In this document: positions 8,243 through 17,104 of the stretch, piece after piece | Layout of the letters: every line of letters starts with the position of its first letter | Numbering within the stretch: position 1 is the first letter of the stretch | NCBI GenBank assembly: GCA_024244705.1 | Contig: JAAEOK010000050.1 | Location: 61,807-125,806, forward strand | Direction: 5' to 3' | Length of the DNA stretch: 64,000 nt | Source of the DNA: Alphaproteobacteria bacterium | Lineage (GTDB): Bacteria > Pseudomonadota > Alphaproteobacteria > JAAEOK01 | Program-made: the position numbers and the translations under genes | Notes under the pieces: generated by a model | The model's input: only the letters and a program-made list of their open reading frames with translations | Told to the model about the DNA's origin: nothing | Database searches by the model: none

Positions 8243-9487
8243 ATGGCGGATGGAGGCGAGGACGCGGGCCGCGCGGCGCTGCTGGCGGCGAGGGCATCCT
8301 ATAGTCGGCTTGTCGCCTACCTCGCCGCCGCCGCGGGCGATGTCGCGGCGGCGGAAGACGCGTTGTCCGATGCCTTTCGTGCCGCCCTGGAAACCTGGCC
8401 GGACCGCGGCGTGCCCGACAAGCCCGAAGCATGGCTGCTCGCCGCCGCCCGGCATCGGTTGACCGATATGTCCAGGCACCGGGCGGTCCAGGCGCAGGCC
8501 GCGGCCACGTTGCGGCTGTTGACTGAGGAGGCCGCCGACCGCGCGGCAGTAGCGCCGGCGTTTCCCGATGAACGGCTGAAATTGTTGTTCATCTGTGCCC
8601 ACCCGGCGATCGACATAGCGGCCCGAACGCCGCTGATGCTGCAAACCGTTCTCGGCATCGATGCCGGCCGCATCGCATCGGCGTTCCTGGTCTCGCCGGC
8701 GGCGATGGGCCAGCGCCTGGTTCGCGCCAAGGCCAAGATCCGCGATGCCCGGATCTCGTTCGATGTCCCCGAGTATCACCAATTGCCGGAACGGCTCGAC
8801 GCCGTACTCGATGCGATCTATGCCGCCTACGGCACCGGGTGGGACGATACGGCCGGCACCGATTCCCGCCGCCGCGGATTGGCCGACGAGGCGGTCTGGC
8901 TGGCGCGTCTCGCCGTCGAGCTGCTGCCGGATGCGGCCGAGGCCCACGGCCTGCTGGCACTGATGCTCTACTGCGAGGCCCGCCGCCCGGCGCGGCGGAC
9001 CGAGGCCGGGGCCTACATGCCGCTGTCCGAGCAGGACGTGCAGTTGTGGCGCCGGCCGATGATCGAAGAGGCGAAACGGGCGCTCGCCACGGCGGCGGCG
9101 CAACACCGTCTGGGGCGCTTTCAGCTCGAGGCCGCCATCCAATCCCAGCACGCCATGCGTCTCACCGGCGGCGATATCAATTGGGCGTCGATCGTCGCGC
9201 TCTACGATGCCTTGGCCGAAATGTCGCCGACCATCGGCGCGCTCATCGGACGCGCCGCGGCATTGGCCGAGGAGCGCGGCGCGGCGGCCGGCTTGGCGGC
9301 ACTCGAGGCGATCGATATGGATCGCGCCCGATCCTACCAGCCCTACTGGGCGGTGCGCGGTGCGCTGTTGGCCAGATTGGATCGGACGGACGGCGCCGAT
9401 GCCGCCTACGAGCGCGCCATCGGCTTGACCGAGGACCGCGCCGTGCGCGCGTTTCTGTTGACCAAGATGTCGACAATCGAGCGGTGA
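8243..9487 (+). CDS. ECF42-type sigma factor with C-terminal helical extension, unit 1
   Basis: The product is 414 aa, twice the length of a plain ECF sigma. Residues 12-75 are sigma region 2 (AEDALSDAFRAALETWPDRGVP, PEAWLLAAARHRLTD) and ~105-180 region 4 (SAFLVSPAAMGQRLVRAKAKI). Residues 185-414 are a helical, TPR-like extension (DUF6596-like) with EAHGLLALMLYCEARR and ARSYQPYWAVRGALL, typical of ECF42. This copy is less canonical in region 4 than the second one (RIASAF instead of EIARAF). It probably reads the TGTCGA/CGTC promoters here. Confidence 0.9.
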   Translation: MADGGEDAGRAALLAARASYSRLVAYLAAAAGDVAAAEDALSDAFRAALETWPDRGVPDKPEAWLLAAARHRLTDMSRHRAVQAQAAATLRLLTEEAADRAAVAPAFPDERLKLLFICAHPAIDIAARTPLMLQTVLGIDAGRIASAFLVSPAAMGQRLVRAKAKIRDARISFDVPEYHQLPERLDAVLDAIYAAYGTGWDDTAGTDSRRRGLADEAVWLARLAVELLPDAAEAHGLLALMLYCEARRPARRTEAGAYMPLSEQDVQLWRRPMIEEAKRALATAAAQHRLGRFQLEAAIQSQHAMRLTGGDINWASIVALYDALAEMSPTIGALIGRAAALAEERGAAAGLAALEAIDMDRARSYQPYWAVRGALLARLDRTDGADAAYERAIGLTEDRAVRAFLLTKMSTIER

Positions 9488-9547
9488 CGATCGGCGCCAG
9501 TCGCAGCTGGCAAGTACCGCGCTTGGGGGCTATTTTTTTCGGCGCGA

Positions 9548-9574
9548 TGTCGATTCCGGCGGCCCCTGTTCGTC
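9548..9574 (+). promoter_or_regulatory. ECF-type promoter (TGTCGA-N17-CGTC), copy 2
   Basis: TGTCGA at 9548-9553 and CGTC at 9571-9574 with a 17-bp spacer lie 48 bp before the second YciI gene. The arrangement is identical to that at 7764-7790, including the upstream T-tract, so both units may share one sigma or each may cross-activate the other. Confidence 0.75.
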
Positions 9575-9622
9575 TACAAGAGGAAGCCCCGGTGGCGGGG
9601 CGGCAATCGAAAGAGGTGTCAG

Positions 9623-9973
9623 ATGAAATATATGTGCCTGATCTACGGCGATGAAGCCAATCACCCGCAACCGAATACACCGGAAATGGGCCAGTTGATG
9701 GAGGGCTATATGGCCTTCACCAAGGACATCCGGGAGAAGAACGTGATGGTCGCCGGCGATCCGCTGGAGCCGATCGCCACCGCGACCACGGTTCGGGTGC
9801 GCGGCGGCCGTACCGAAACCACCGATGGCCCCTTCGCCGAGACCAAGGAACAGCTCGGCGGGTATTACATCCTCGACTGCAAGGATCTCGACGAGGCGAT
9901 CGCCTATGCCGCGCGAATCCCGACCGCGGCGTTCGGGTCGATCGAGGTGCGGCCGATCATGGTCTTCGATTGA
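9623..9973 (+). CDS. YciI/DGPF family protein, unit 2
   Basis: The product is 116 aa beginning MKYMCLIYGDE, with the DGPFAETKEQLGGYYILDCKDLDEA motif at ~72-95. It has the canonical DGPF spelling that copy 1 lacks. AGAGGTG precedes the ATG. It is followed 56 bp later by its own sigma gene, making this the second of two tandem YciI-sigma pairs. Confidence 0.92.
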   Translation: MKYMCLIYGDEANHPQPNTPEMGQLMEGYMAFTKDIREKNVMVAGDPLEPIATATTVRVRGGRTETTDGPFAETKEQLGGYYILDCKDLDEAIAYAARIPTAAFGSIEVRPIMVFD

Positions 9974-10029
9974 GGCCGGGGCCAACATCACGGAGCCGCT
10001 CGGACGGCGGCTCCGGCGACGGAGGCTGA

Positions 10030-11286
10030 TTGACGGCGGCGTCGCTCGACCAGACCCGGGCCGCCGTCAATGAGCTCGTCCGCGAGGAATGGGGCCGCGT
10101 CTTGGCGGCGCTGGTCGGGCAGCTGCGCGATTTTGCCCTGGCCGAGGACGCGCTCCAGGATGCGGTCGTCGCCGCGCTCGGGCACTGGCCGAGGGACGGT
10201 GTCCCCGAACGGCCGCGCGCCTGGCTGTTGCAAACCGCCCGTCGCAAGGCGATCGACAGGCTGCGCCGCGACACCAATTTTCGAGCCAAGCGTGCCGAGT
10301 TTGCCGTGCTCCGCGAACTCGACCGCCAGACCAGGCAGGATGACGTGGACGAGACCATCGCCGACGAACGGCTGCGGTTGATCTTCACCTGCTGCCACCC
10401 GGCGCTGGCCGAGGCGGCGCGGGTCGCGTTGACCCTGCGCACGCTGGGCGGCCTGGCGACGGAGGAGATCGCCCGCGCCTTCCTGGTGCCGGAGGCGACG
10501 ATGGCCCAGCGCCTGACCCGCGCCAAGCACAAGATCAAGGCCGCCGGAATACCCTATGAGGTGCCTGCGCCGGACCTTTGGCCCGAGCGCCTCGGCTCGG
10601 TGCTCGCGGTCATCTACCTGATCTTCAATGAGGGCTACGCCGCGACCTCCGGCGACGCGCCGACCCGGAGCGATTTGTGCCGGGAGGCGATCCGCCTCGG
10701 CTGGCTGCTGACCCGGCAGGTGCCGGGGGAACCGGAGGCGGCCGGCCTGCTGGCGCTGATGCTGCTGCACGATTCCCGGCGCGGTACACGCAGCGATTCC
10801 GAAGGCAACCTGATCACCTTGGAACACCAGGACCGCACGCGCTGGGACCGGGAGCGGATCGCGGCCGGGATCCGGGTGCTCAAGGACGCGCTCGCGCAGG
10901 GCAACTCGGGTCCCTATCAGATCCAGGCGGCAATCAGCGCGCTCCACGCCGGGGCACCGGATCATGCGGCAACCGACTGGCACGAAATCACGCTGCTCTA
11001 CGGTGCGCTCTATGCCCTCCAGCCGTCGCCGGTGGTCCGGCTCAATGGCGCCGTGGCGCTGTCCTTCGCCGAGGGCGCCGAAGCGGCGCTGCCGGCGCTG
11101 GCCGAATTGGAGCGCGAGGGCGTTTTGGCCGACTACCAGCCGTTCCACGCCGCCCGCGCCGACACGCTGCGCCGCGCCGGCCGCAAGAGCGCGGCCGCCG
11201 AGGCCTATCGCCAAGCCCTGACGCGGACCCGGAACGCCGCCGAGCGGCGCTTCCTCGAGGCCCGCTTGGCCGAATTGCTGGGTTAG
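10030..11286 (+). CDS. ECF42-type sigma factor with TPR-like extension, unit 2
   Basis: The product is 418 aa from TTG 10030. Region 2 spans ~25-90 (FALAEDALQDAVVAALGHWPRDGVP, RAWLLQTARRKAIDRLRRD) and region 4 ~125-180 (LTLRTLGGLATEEIARAFLV, MAQRLTRAKHKI). The remainder is a helical repeat extension (LAVIYLIFNEGYAATSG, AAISALHAGAPDHAATDWHEI, DYQPFHAARADTLRRAG) required for activity in characterised ECF42 proteins. It is a good match to the family consensus, unlike copy 1, and has no anti-sigma gene beside it, as usual for this group. Confidence 0.93.
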   Translation: MTAASLDQTRAAVNELVREEWGRVLAALVGQLRDFALAEDALQDAVVAALGHWPRDGVPERPRAWLLQTARRKAIDRLRRDTNFRAKRAEFAVLRELDRQTRQDDVDETIADERLRLIFTCCHPALAEAARVALTLRTLGGLATEEIARAFLVPEATMAQRLTRAKHKIKAAGIPYEVPAPDLWPERLGSVLAVIYLIFNEGYAATSGDAPTRSDLCREAIRLGWLLTRQVPGEPEAAGLLALMLLHDSRRGTRSDSEGNLITLEHQDRTRWDRERIAAGIRVLKDALAQGNSGPYQIQAAISALHAGAPDHAATDWHEITLLYGALYALQPSPVVRLNGAVALSFAEGAEAALPALAELEREGVLADYQPFHAARADTLRRAGRKSAAAEAYRQALTRTRNAAERRFLEARLAELLG

Positions 11287-11629
11287 AACCTGCCACTCCA
11301 AGCCCTCGTGACGGTCGCTCGTGGGATCGGGTTCGGGGCCTAGCGGGCCTAATCGGCGGCACGTGGCGAACGCCAGAGTTCGGCCATGAACGGCCGATGC
11401 AAGAGGGACTTCAATCTGGTCGCCGCCATTTCTCTCCCGCCCTCCTTGGCTTTTCAGGTCCAGAGCCAGAGACGATTTGCCCCGAGACAGCATATCGGTG
11501 GCTGGTGATTTGAACCGAGGACCGCCCGGTGGGTCGATCCGGATCACCTCGGCCCCATATCAGCCAGCATCATGCCAACCAATGGACCCGCGAGGTATTA
11601 CCCGAAATCAAGGACCCGGACGGAGCGGA
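11287..11629. other. 343-bp gap between convergent genes
   Basis: The stretch separates the convergent sigma and aminotransferase genes. I see no protein-like frame, no tRNA-like cloverleaf and no clean terminator hairpin with a T-tract. Confidence 0.5.
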
Positions 11630-12910
11630 TCAAACCGTCACGCATTCGCTCAGGGCCTGATCGAATATCGCCACGGCCCTGTCGATTTCGTCACGGCTTA
11701 TGGTCAAGGGCGGTGCTAGTCGGAATACGCCGGCCATTGAGCGCCGGCCGATGTTAAGGCACGCCCCCAGTTCGAGGCAGCGCTGGCTAACGGCCATCCC
11801 AACGTCCGGCGCCGGTGCCTTGGTCACGCGATCGGTCACCAGTTCGACGCCAAGCAGCAGGCCGCGCCCTCGGATATCGCCGATGGTTGGGTGGCGTTGC
11901 TGGAGGTCGCAAAGCTGGGATTTCAGGTATGCCCCAAGTTCGCGGGCGCGGTCTGCCAATTGGTCCCGAATGACGATCTCCACCACCTTGCGTCCGACCG
12001 CCGCCGGTAGCGGATCGGCAGCGTGGGTGGTGTAGAAAAGGAAGTCCTTGTCATGGCAATCCTGTTCGATCGCGGTTGTGGTGATCGTCGCCGACAGCGG
12101 CAAACCGGCGCCCAAGGTCTTCGAAAGGTTGAGGATATCCGGCACGACGCCGTCGCGTTCGAAGGCAAAATTGGTGCCGGTCCGTCCCATTCCGGTTTGG
12201 GCCTCGTCGAGGATCAACAGCATGTCGCGCTCGTGTGCTTTTTCCTGCAAGGCGGCCAAGTAGCCGTCCGGCAGTTCGATGATGCCCCCCGAACTCAGGA
12301 TCGGCTCGACAATGACCGCTGCCAACTGGCCGGTGCTCTGGCGGTCGATCATGTCCCAGCCGAACTCGAACTCTGCCTGCCAGTCATAGTCGCCATCGCG
12401 ATTGAAAGGCGAGCGGTACGCGTGGGGTGTCGGCAGGGTCAAAACCCCCGGAAGGGTTGGACCATGGCCGCGGCGGCCACCGGAATAGGTTGTGGCGGCC
12501 GCCCCGCCCGTCACCCCGTGCCACGAGCGGTCGAAGGCAACGACCTCGAAGTCACCGGTATAGGTCTTGGCAATCCGGAGCGCCGCCTCGTTCGATTCAC
12601 CTCCTGTCGAAAGCGGTAGCACCCGGTCGAGACCATCGGGAAGCATATCGGCGAGCGCGTCGGCAAATTCGATCACCGGATCGGACAGAAAGCCGCTATG
12701 AAGATGATCCAGATTGGCGGCCATTTCCTGGACAACGGCGACGATCTCGGGATGACCATGACCGAGAATTCCGCTCATCTGGCCCGAGGTGAAATCGAGA
12801 ATTTCGCGGCCATCGACGTCGTAGATATAAGAGCCCTTGGCCCGCACGATTCGCTGATCGGCAAAGTCGCCGCCATAACGGAAGACCCGGCTACGCCCGC
12901 AGTTGCTCAT
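11630..12910 (-). CDS. class III aminotransferase, 2,2-dialkylglycine decarboxylase-like
   Basis: The product is 426 aa from ATG 12910 (an in-frame GTG at 12955 would add 15 residues). PLP-fold type I, class III: LDFTSGQMSGILGHGHPEI near the N terminus and LSTGGESNEAALRIAK are close to the motifs of 2,2-dialkylglycine decarboxylase; VEPILSSGGI, LILDEAQTGMGRTG and the Schiff-base lysine in NLSKTLGAGLPLSA follow. The reaction is therefore decarboxylation-dependent or ordinary omega-transamination of an amino acid with pyruvate or a similar acceptor. Cytoplasmic; no operon partner. Confidence 0.88.
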   Translation of the reverse strand: MSNCGRSRVFRYGGDFADQRIVRAKGSYIYDVDGREILDFTSGQMSGILGHGHPEIVAVVQEMAANLDHLHSGFLSDPVIEFADALADMLPDGLDRVLPLSTGGESNEAALRIAKTYTGDFEVVAFDRSWHGVTGGAAATTYSGGRRGHGPTLPGVLTLPTPHAYRSPFNRDGDYDWQAEFEFGWDMIDRQSTGQLAAVIVEPILSSGGIIELPDGYLAALQEKAHERDMLLILDEAQTGMGRTGTNFAFERDGVVPDILNLSKTLGAGLPLSATITTTAIEQDCHDKDFLFYTTHAADPLPAAVGRKVVEIVIRDQLADRARELGAYLKSQLCDLQQRHPTIGDIRGRGLLLGVELVTDRVTKAPAPDVGMAVSQRCLELGACLNIGRRSMAGVFRLAPPLTISRDEIDRAVAIFDQALSECVTV

Positions 12911-13175
12911 CGCCCGTTGTCCGTCACAATCAAAACACGCCCGGCGCGTCTCCACCCGATATTACTCAGATGTCTCCTCTTGCCGGCCACGATGATAGGC
13001 GAATGAGCCAGACCGACAACCCATTTGGCCCGACTTTTGTCATCCAGACACACCTCCAGTGTTGATAGATCACGATAACCGGCGCCACCACATTCCGGAA
13101 TGAAACAACTAGGCCGATATTCCCCAGCTTCTTCCGTAGATCAGCCTTTGATCAGGTTTCCTTGAAAGGCCGCCT

Positions 13176-13622
13176 TTATACGGCGCCCTCTTCGAGAACC
13201 TGTTTCAGGCGGAGGAGGTCTTTGCGATTTGCGCGACGCATGGCCATCGCCATGACGGGTGCGACCAATCGGGAAAAGCCGGTGGGTGCGCCGCGATTGC
13301 GCAGCGTCATGCGGGTACTCCCTTGGTCGACCGTTTCCCATCGATAGCTGGTTTCCATCGGAAACGGTCCTTCGGACGCGCGCATGGTCAGGCTCTCGCC
13401 CGGAACATATTCGACGACCTCGTAGGTGTAGGCCATCCGCCGGCCGAGGAAATGCGCGACGAATTCGATCTGCGAGCCAACGCCGAGCGGCGGCGGGGTC
13501 TTCCATTCGACCGACTTGATATTGACGTACCAATGGGGCGCGTTATCGGGATCCGTGGCATACGCCGCCGCCTGTTCGCGCGGCACGGCAATGTCGATCC
13601 GTGACGATACATCTACAGCCAT
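13176..13622 (-). CDS. SRPBCC (START-like, polyketide cyclase family) protein
   Basis: The product is 148 aa from ATG 13622. The SRPBCC pattern is clear: N-terminal strand RIDIAVPREQAAAYATDPDNAPHW, a mid-domain EFVAHFLGRRMAYTYEVVEYVPGESLTM sheet, and a long C-terminal helix (MAMAMRRANRKDLLRLKQVLEE). Such domains bind hydrophobic ligands. Start was set after a 20-residue in-frame extension with no family support. No neighbour clarifies its ligand. Confidence 0.85.
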   Translation of the reverse strand: MAVDVSSRIDIAVPREQAAAYATDPDNAPHWYVNIKSVEWKTPPPLGVGSQIEFVAHFLGRRMAYTYEVVEYVPGESLTMRASEGPFPMETSYRWETVDQGSTRMTLRNRGAPTGFSRLVAPVMAMAMRRANRKDLLRLKQVLEEGAV

Positions 13623-13877
13623 GAATTCGTGACCTACGTCGGCGTCCAAGAGGCGGCGGCCGGGCGGGATATATGCTCGCACGGGATGAGGGCCTTCGCA
13701 AACGACGACCGCCGGCTTCGTCCGGACCTCTCGTTGCGGCCCTCGGTGGCTCGGCCCTTTGCACGTCGAGCCTCTATTACCGGTGTTGACCCGCGGCGGA
13801 TACGACTGATTTCTAAATGGGGATCGTCGGTCACGCCTCGAAGCGCCGTGCCATAACGCGAACGGTGCGCCATTTGG

Positions 13878-14516
13878 TCAGAGTTCCCGCACGGAATATG
13901 GGTCGATCGAATAGGGATGTGTTTCCGCTAAGAATCCGGCTTGCGAACGCACCCGCTCGATCCACCGGACGACATGTCCATAGTCTTCGAGGGGAAGATT
14001 CGCCTCGCCGGCGAGGTGCACATAGGCGAATACCGACATGTCGGCCACGGTGTACCGGTTGCCGCCGAGGAAGTCGTTCCGGCTCAATTCGCGATCGAGA
14101 ATACGCAACGACTTCAGTGAGAGGTCGCGTTTCATGGCGATGAGTTCTGGCGAGCGTTTCTTGTCCTTGCCCGTCTGCACCCAGTGCCGCAGCGTCGCGA
14201 CGCCGCCCTGAACTGTCTCACCCTCGAAAAACAACCACTGCAACACCTTTGCCCGATTGAAAGCATCGTCGGGAAGGTAAGCTGACCCTTCCGCCAGAAA
14301 GATCAGGATCGCATTGGACTCCGCCAAGGCGCTTCCGTTTTCGAGTTCGATCGCGGGAACGGCACCGGCCGGGCTGATTTTGCGAAATTCTTCGGTCTGC
14401 CCTTCGCCTTCGAAAATGCTGATCATCTTTGTTCGGTAGGGTCGGTTCAGTTGGTTCAGCAGCAGCCTTACTTTGTAAGCGTTCTGTGACGGGAGATAGT
14501 CGTAAAGCGTCAACAT
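13878..14516 (-). CDS. glutathione S-transferase family protein
   Basis: The product is 212 aa. Residues 1-80 are the thioredoxin-like N domain with SQNAYKVRLLLNQL and the glutathione-binding cis-Pro loop GAVPAIELENGSALAESNAIL. Residues ~90-205 are the helical C domain with RYTVADMSVFAYVHLA, the family's N-capping motif. Serine/Asn at residues 10-12 would be the catalytic position. Substrate unknown; cytoplasmic detoxification or isomerisation is typical. Confidence 0.9.
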   Translation of the reverse strand: MLTLYDYLPSQNAYKVRLLLNQLNRPYRTKMISIFEGEGQTEEFRKISPAGAVPAIELENGSALAESNAILIFLAEGSAYLPDDAFNRAKVLQWLFFEGETVQGGVATLRHWVQTGKDKKRSPELIAMKRDLSLKSLRILDRELSRNDFLGGNRYTVADMSVFAYVHLAGEANLPLEDYGHVVRWIERVRSQAGFLAETHPYSIDPYSVREL

Positions 14517-14853
14517 GGGCCAAGATTCCTTCGGCTAAGAAATGGTCTCGGCCGACCATAGGAACCGGGGCTACTTATGCACTCCGATTCTTGCGATCTA
14601 ATTCAGGAAATTCGGCAGACGGCAAAGTCGGTCGAGGAGGTGCGTGCGCCGAGGAACCGGTGTGCGTCATTACCTCTCCTGGCGCGTTCGGGGTCTAACG
14701 ATCCGGTCCACATGACGGCCGCTTCCGTGCGACTGGTCGGCACGACGCGCGCATTGGGTTTTCGTCCCGATTTGACCCGGAGCCGTCCTGGTTTGCGCTC
14801 GCATGTTGGGCTACAAGAAGCAGAAATCAGCATTATGCGCGGGAGAAACACCA
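14517..14853. other. intergenic stretch with a degenerate repeat
   Basis: No convincing gene is seen. Bases 14696-14768 resemble 15548-15618 (shared cores CGATCCGG, CCGCTTCCG, and a common end TTTTNGTCC), suggesting an old dispersed intergenic repeat or relics of a common sequence. Confidence 0.4.
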
Positions 14854-15504
14854 TTGAGCGGGTACGTCGGAGCCAAGCATGAATTTCACGATGCGGAGTT
14901 TGTTCGTGGCTGGGCAGACCGATTTGTCCCGACCGAACCCCGCATCCGGCTCTTCGATATGATTCTGGATCGGATCGCTCGGTCCGATATTCCCAACAGC
15001 CACGTTGTGGAACTCGGTATCGGACCCGGCTACATGGCCCGTCACATCCTGGAGCGGAATGGGACGATCAGTTACGAAGGAGTCGATTTTTCGGAAGTGT
15101 TCTTCGAGATCGCAAAGGAAACGGTCGGCGACCTGATGCATCGGGTCACTCTCACCAGGGCCGACCTCATGGACCAGCGCTGGCCCCGAAAACTCACCCG
15201 AACACCGGGTGCCATCATCTCCACCTGGGCGCTACACGATCTCGGCAGCCAAGAGGCGGTGGCGGATGTTTACGCCCGCTGTTACGAGACCCTTCCCGAG
15301 GGCGGTGTGCTCGTCAACGGCGACTTCATCAAGCCTGACGGCACCACCTGGGACTACGAGCCGGGTCGCTTCGAGATTAGTCGGCATATCGAACTCTTAC
15401 GTGAGGTGGGGTTTTCCGGGCCCAGATCCCTGGCGCATCTCGAGCCCAATATCGACACTCCGACGACCGCCCAAAACTATGCGTGTCTTGTTGCTGTGCG
15501 TTGA
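14854..15504 (+). CDS. class I SAM-dependent methyltransferase
   Basis: The product is 216 aa from TTG 14854, preferred because GGGAGA lies 8 bp upstream and the protein then begins LSGYVGAKHEFHD; ATG 14803 would add 17 residues without a ribosome site. Motif I is VVELGIGPGYMARHIL (~48-63), motif II YEGVDFS, motif III GAIISTWALHDLGS and a GGVLVNGDFI strand follows. Substrate is unknown. It stands alone between two repeat-bearing gaps. Confidence 0.85.
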   Translation: MSGYVGAKHEFHDAEFVRGWADRFVPTEPRIRLFDMILDRIARSDIPNSHVVELGIGPGYMARHILERNGTISYEGVDFSEVFFEIAKETVGDLMHRVTLTRADLMDQRWPRKLTRTPGAIISTWALHDLGSQEAVADVYARCYETLPEGGVLVNGDFIKPDGTTWDYEPGRFEISRHIELLREVGFSGPRSLAHLEPNIDTPTTAQNYACLVAVR

Positions 15505-15920
15505 TTTTGCGCCGAGGCGGAATGTCGGCTCATGGCACATTCCGGCCTGACGATCCGGCCCGCGCAATGACCGCTTCCGCATGATCAACCGACATTGCAT
15601 GCGAATTGCATTTTGTCCGGACGTGACCCTAACCAGTCCTTGAGCATCTTGAGCGATAAAAGGCAGCCTTCGGCCAGGAAGGGTCATTCTTCAGAGCCGT
15701 TTGCAACGTCGGGTTTCGGATCGGAGAGCCGACACTCGACGATCTGCGTGGGAACGGTGAAAATTGACCCGTTTACGACATCACGGCCGAGAAGCGCACG
15801 TTAGCATGGCGCCATGTCTCTCAGCAGAGTCTGGCTTGGTCCTTGCCGTTTCGGCGAGTCTCATGATTACCGGCCGGCTGCGGACGACCGCGCGAGTGTC
15901 GGGCGACCGTGGGCGCCTCC
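15505..15920. other. 416-bp gap with degenerate repeat sequence
   Basis: No gene supported. Bases 15548-15618 are the partner of the repeat at 14696-14768. The string CGGCTCATGGCACA at about 15524-15537 recurs near 21367-21380 in another gap, so similar sequence seems to be scattered between genes of this genome. Confidence 0.4.
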
Positions 15921-16925
15921 TCAGAGCTGTCTCGGGACGACGAAACTGTGCAGCTCGCAGGTCGCGGGCCCGATCTCCGACCACTTGCGGCCCCGCCAGA
16001 TGAGCGTCGCGAGCGCCCCGGTGGGAAAGTTTGCCTGCATCTGCGCCAGGGTCTTGTCGCCGCCGCCGACCAGTTCTAGTGCGAGCGCGTGCATGCCGGG
16101 ATTGTGCCCGATCAGCATGACCGCGGCCATGTCGTCAGGCACCCGCCGAAGCCGGTTGAGCAAGCCGCGCATGCCGAGCATGTAAAGCCCGCGGTCGAAC
16201 GTCACCGGCACGTCCTCGCCGAGGGCCGGCAGGATACCCGCGAGAGTCTGGCGCGTGCGTGCCGCGGGCGAACACAGGACAAGCTCCGGCTCCGCGTCGG
16301 CGAGCGCCATGTAGTACTGCATCTTCTTGAGCGCTCGCTCGCCGCGCGGCGCCAACGGACGCTCGAAATCCCTGAGGTTCGGGTCGGCCCAGCTCGACTT
16401 GGCGTGCCGGAAGAGATAGATCAGTCGCCTCGGCTTGCCTGTGGCGACTGGGTGGCGGTGAGATGGCGCGGCCGTTCCAGGTTTTGGGACACCGTTCGCG
16501 TCGACCGCATCGGGCAAACGGCGAATGATCTTGCGCAGCTTCTTCTTGTCGACCCGCCTCGCCGCTTCGGAGACGGTCATCCATTCCCGCTGCCTCATAT
16601 CCGATTCGGGCCAGTCATCCATCTCCGAACGCACTTCCATGGGAAAGACCTCGACCGTGCACGTCCCGCCCCACTTCTTGTAGCGGTACCTGCCGAAGTC
16701 CTCCGTCCCGACGGGGCCATCGACGCCCGCTTCTTCCCGGGCTTCCTTGACGGCCGATTCGGCCGCCGTCAGGCCGGGCTCCACTATTCCCTTGGGAAGA
16801 ACCCAGCAGGAGCCCTTGCGCGAGGTCACGAGCAGCACCTCCAGGCCTTTGGCACCCTGTCTATAGGGCAGCACGGCAGACTGTCGGTATATCCAGTCCG
16901 GGAGCTGAATCTTTCTTGTGCTCAC
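15921..16925 (-). CDS. Nudix hydrolase - SixA histidine phosphatase fusion
   Basis: The product is 334 aa. Residues 10-130 are a Nudix domain; the Nudix box (46-68, GIVEPG then KEAREEAGV) keeps Glu61, 64 and 65 but has Leu52 and Lys60 in place of the usual Glu and Arg. After a Lys/Arg linker, residues 166-334 are a SixA-type histidine phosphatase with FRHAKSSW (His174), LCSPAARTRQT and GHNPGMHAL. The order matches mycobacterial MutT1, which hydrolyses 8-oxo-dGTP and diadenosine polyphosphates; a nucleotide or phosphoprotein housekeeping role is likely. Monocistronic. Confidence 0.88.
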   Translation of the reverse strand: MSTRKIQLPDWIYRQSAVLPYRQGAKGLEVLLVTSRKGSCWVLPKGIVEPGLTAAESAVKEAREEAGVDGPVGTEDFGRYRYKKWGGTCTVEVFPMEVRSEMDDWPESDMRQREWMTVSEAARRVDKKKLRKIIRRLPDAVDANGVPKPGTAAPSHRHPVATGKPRRLIYLFRHAKSSWADPNLRDFERPLAPRGERALKKMQYYMALADAEPELVLCSPAARTRQTLAGILPALGEDVPVTFDRGLYMLGMRGLLNRLRRVPDDMAAVMLIGHNPGMHALALELVGGGDKTLAQMQANFPTGALATLIWRGRKWSEIGPATCELHSFVVPRQL

Positions 16926-17104
16926 CAGAACCTCGGCTCTTCATACGGACATACAATGAGTTTATCGAGGCTCGGGGATGCCGTGAAGTCGACAACCGCG
17001 ATCTGCTCTAGTCGCGCCGCTGTGCGCCGCCCGCCTGCCACAATTGAAGGCTTGACATTTCGGGGCATGGGGTTGTTTCATCATTCTTGGTGGCACCTCC
17101 GCGC

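Noticed and set aside
9988..11547. Minus-strand 519-codon frame over the second sigma gene
   Set aside because: The plus strand carries clear sigma region 2 and 4 motifs; the antisense frame is a shadow.
11400..11560. tRNA or tRNA-like attachment site
   Set aside because: A T-loop-like GGTGATTTGAACC string is present but no acceptor stem or cloverleaf can be folded around it.
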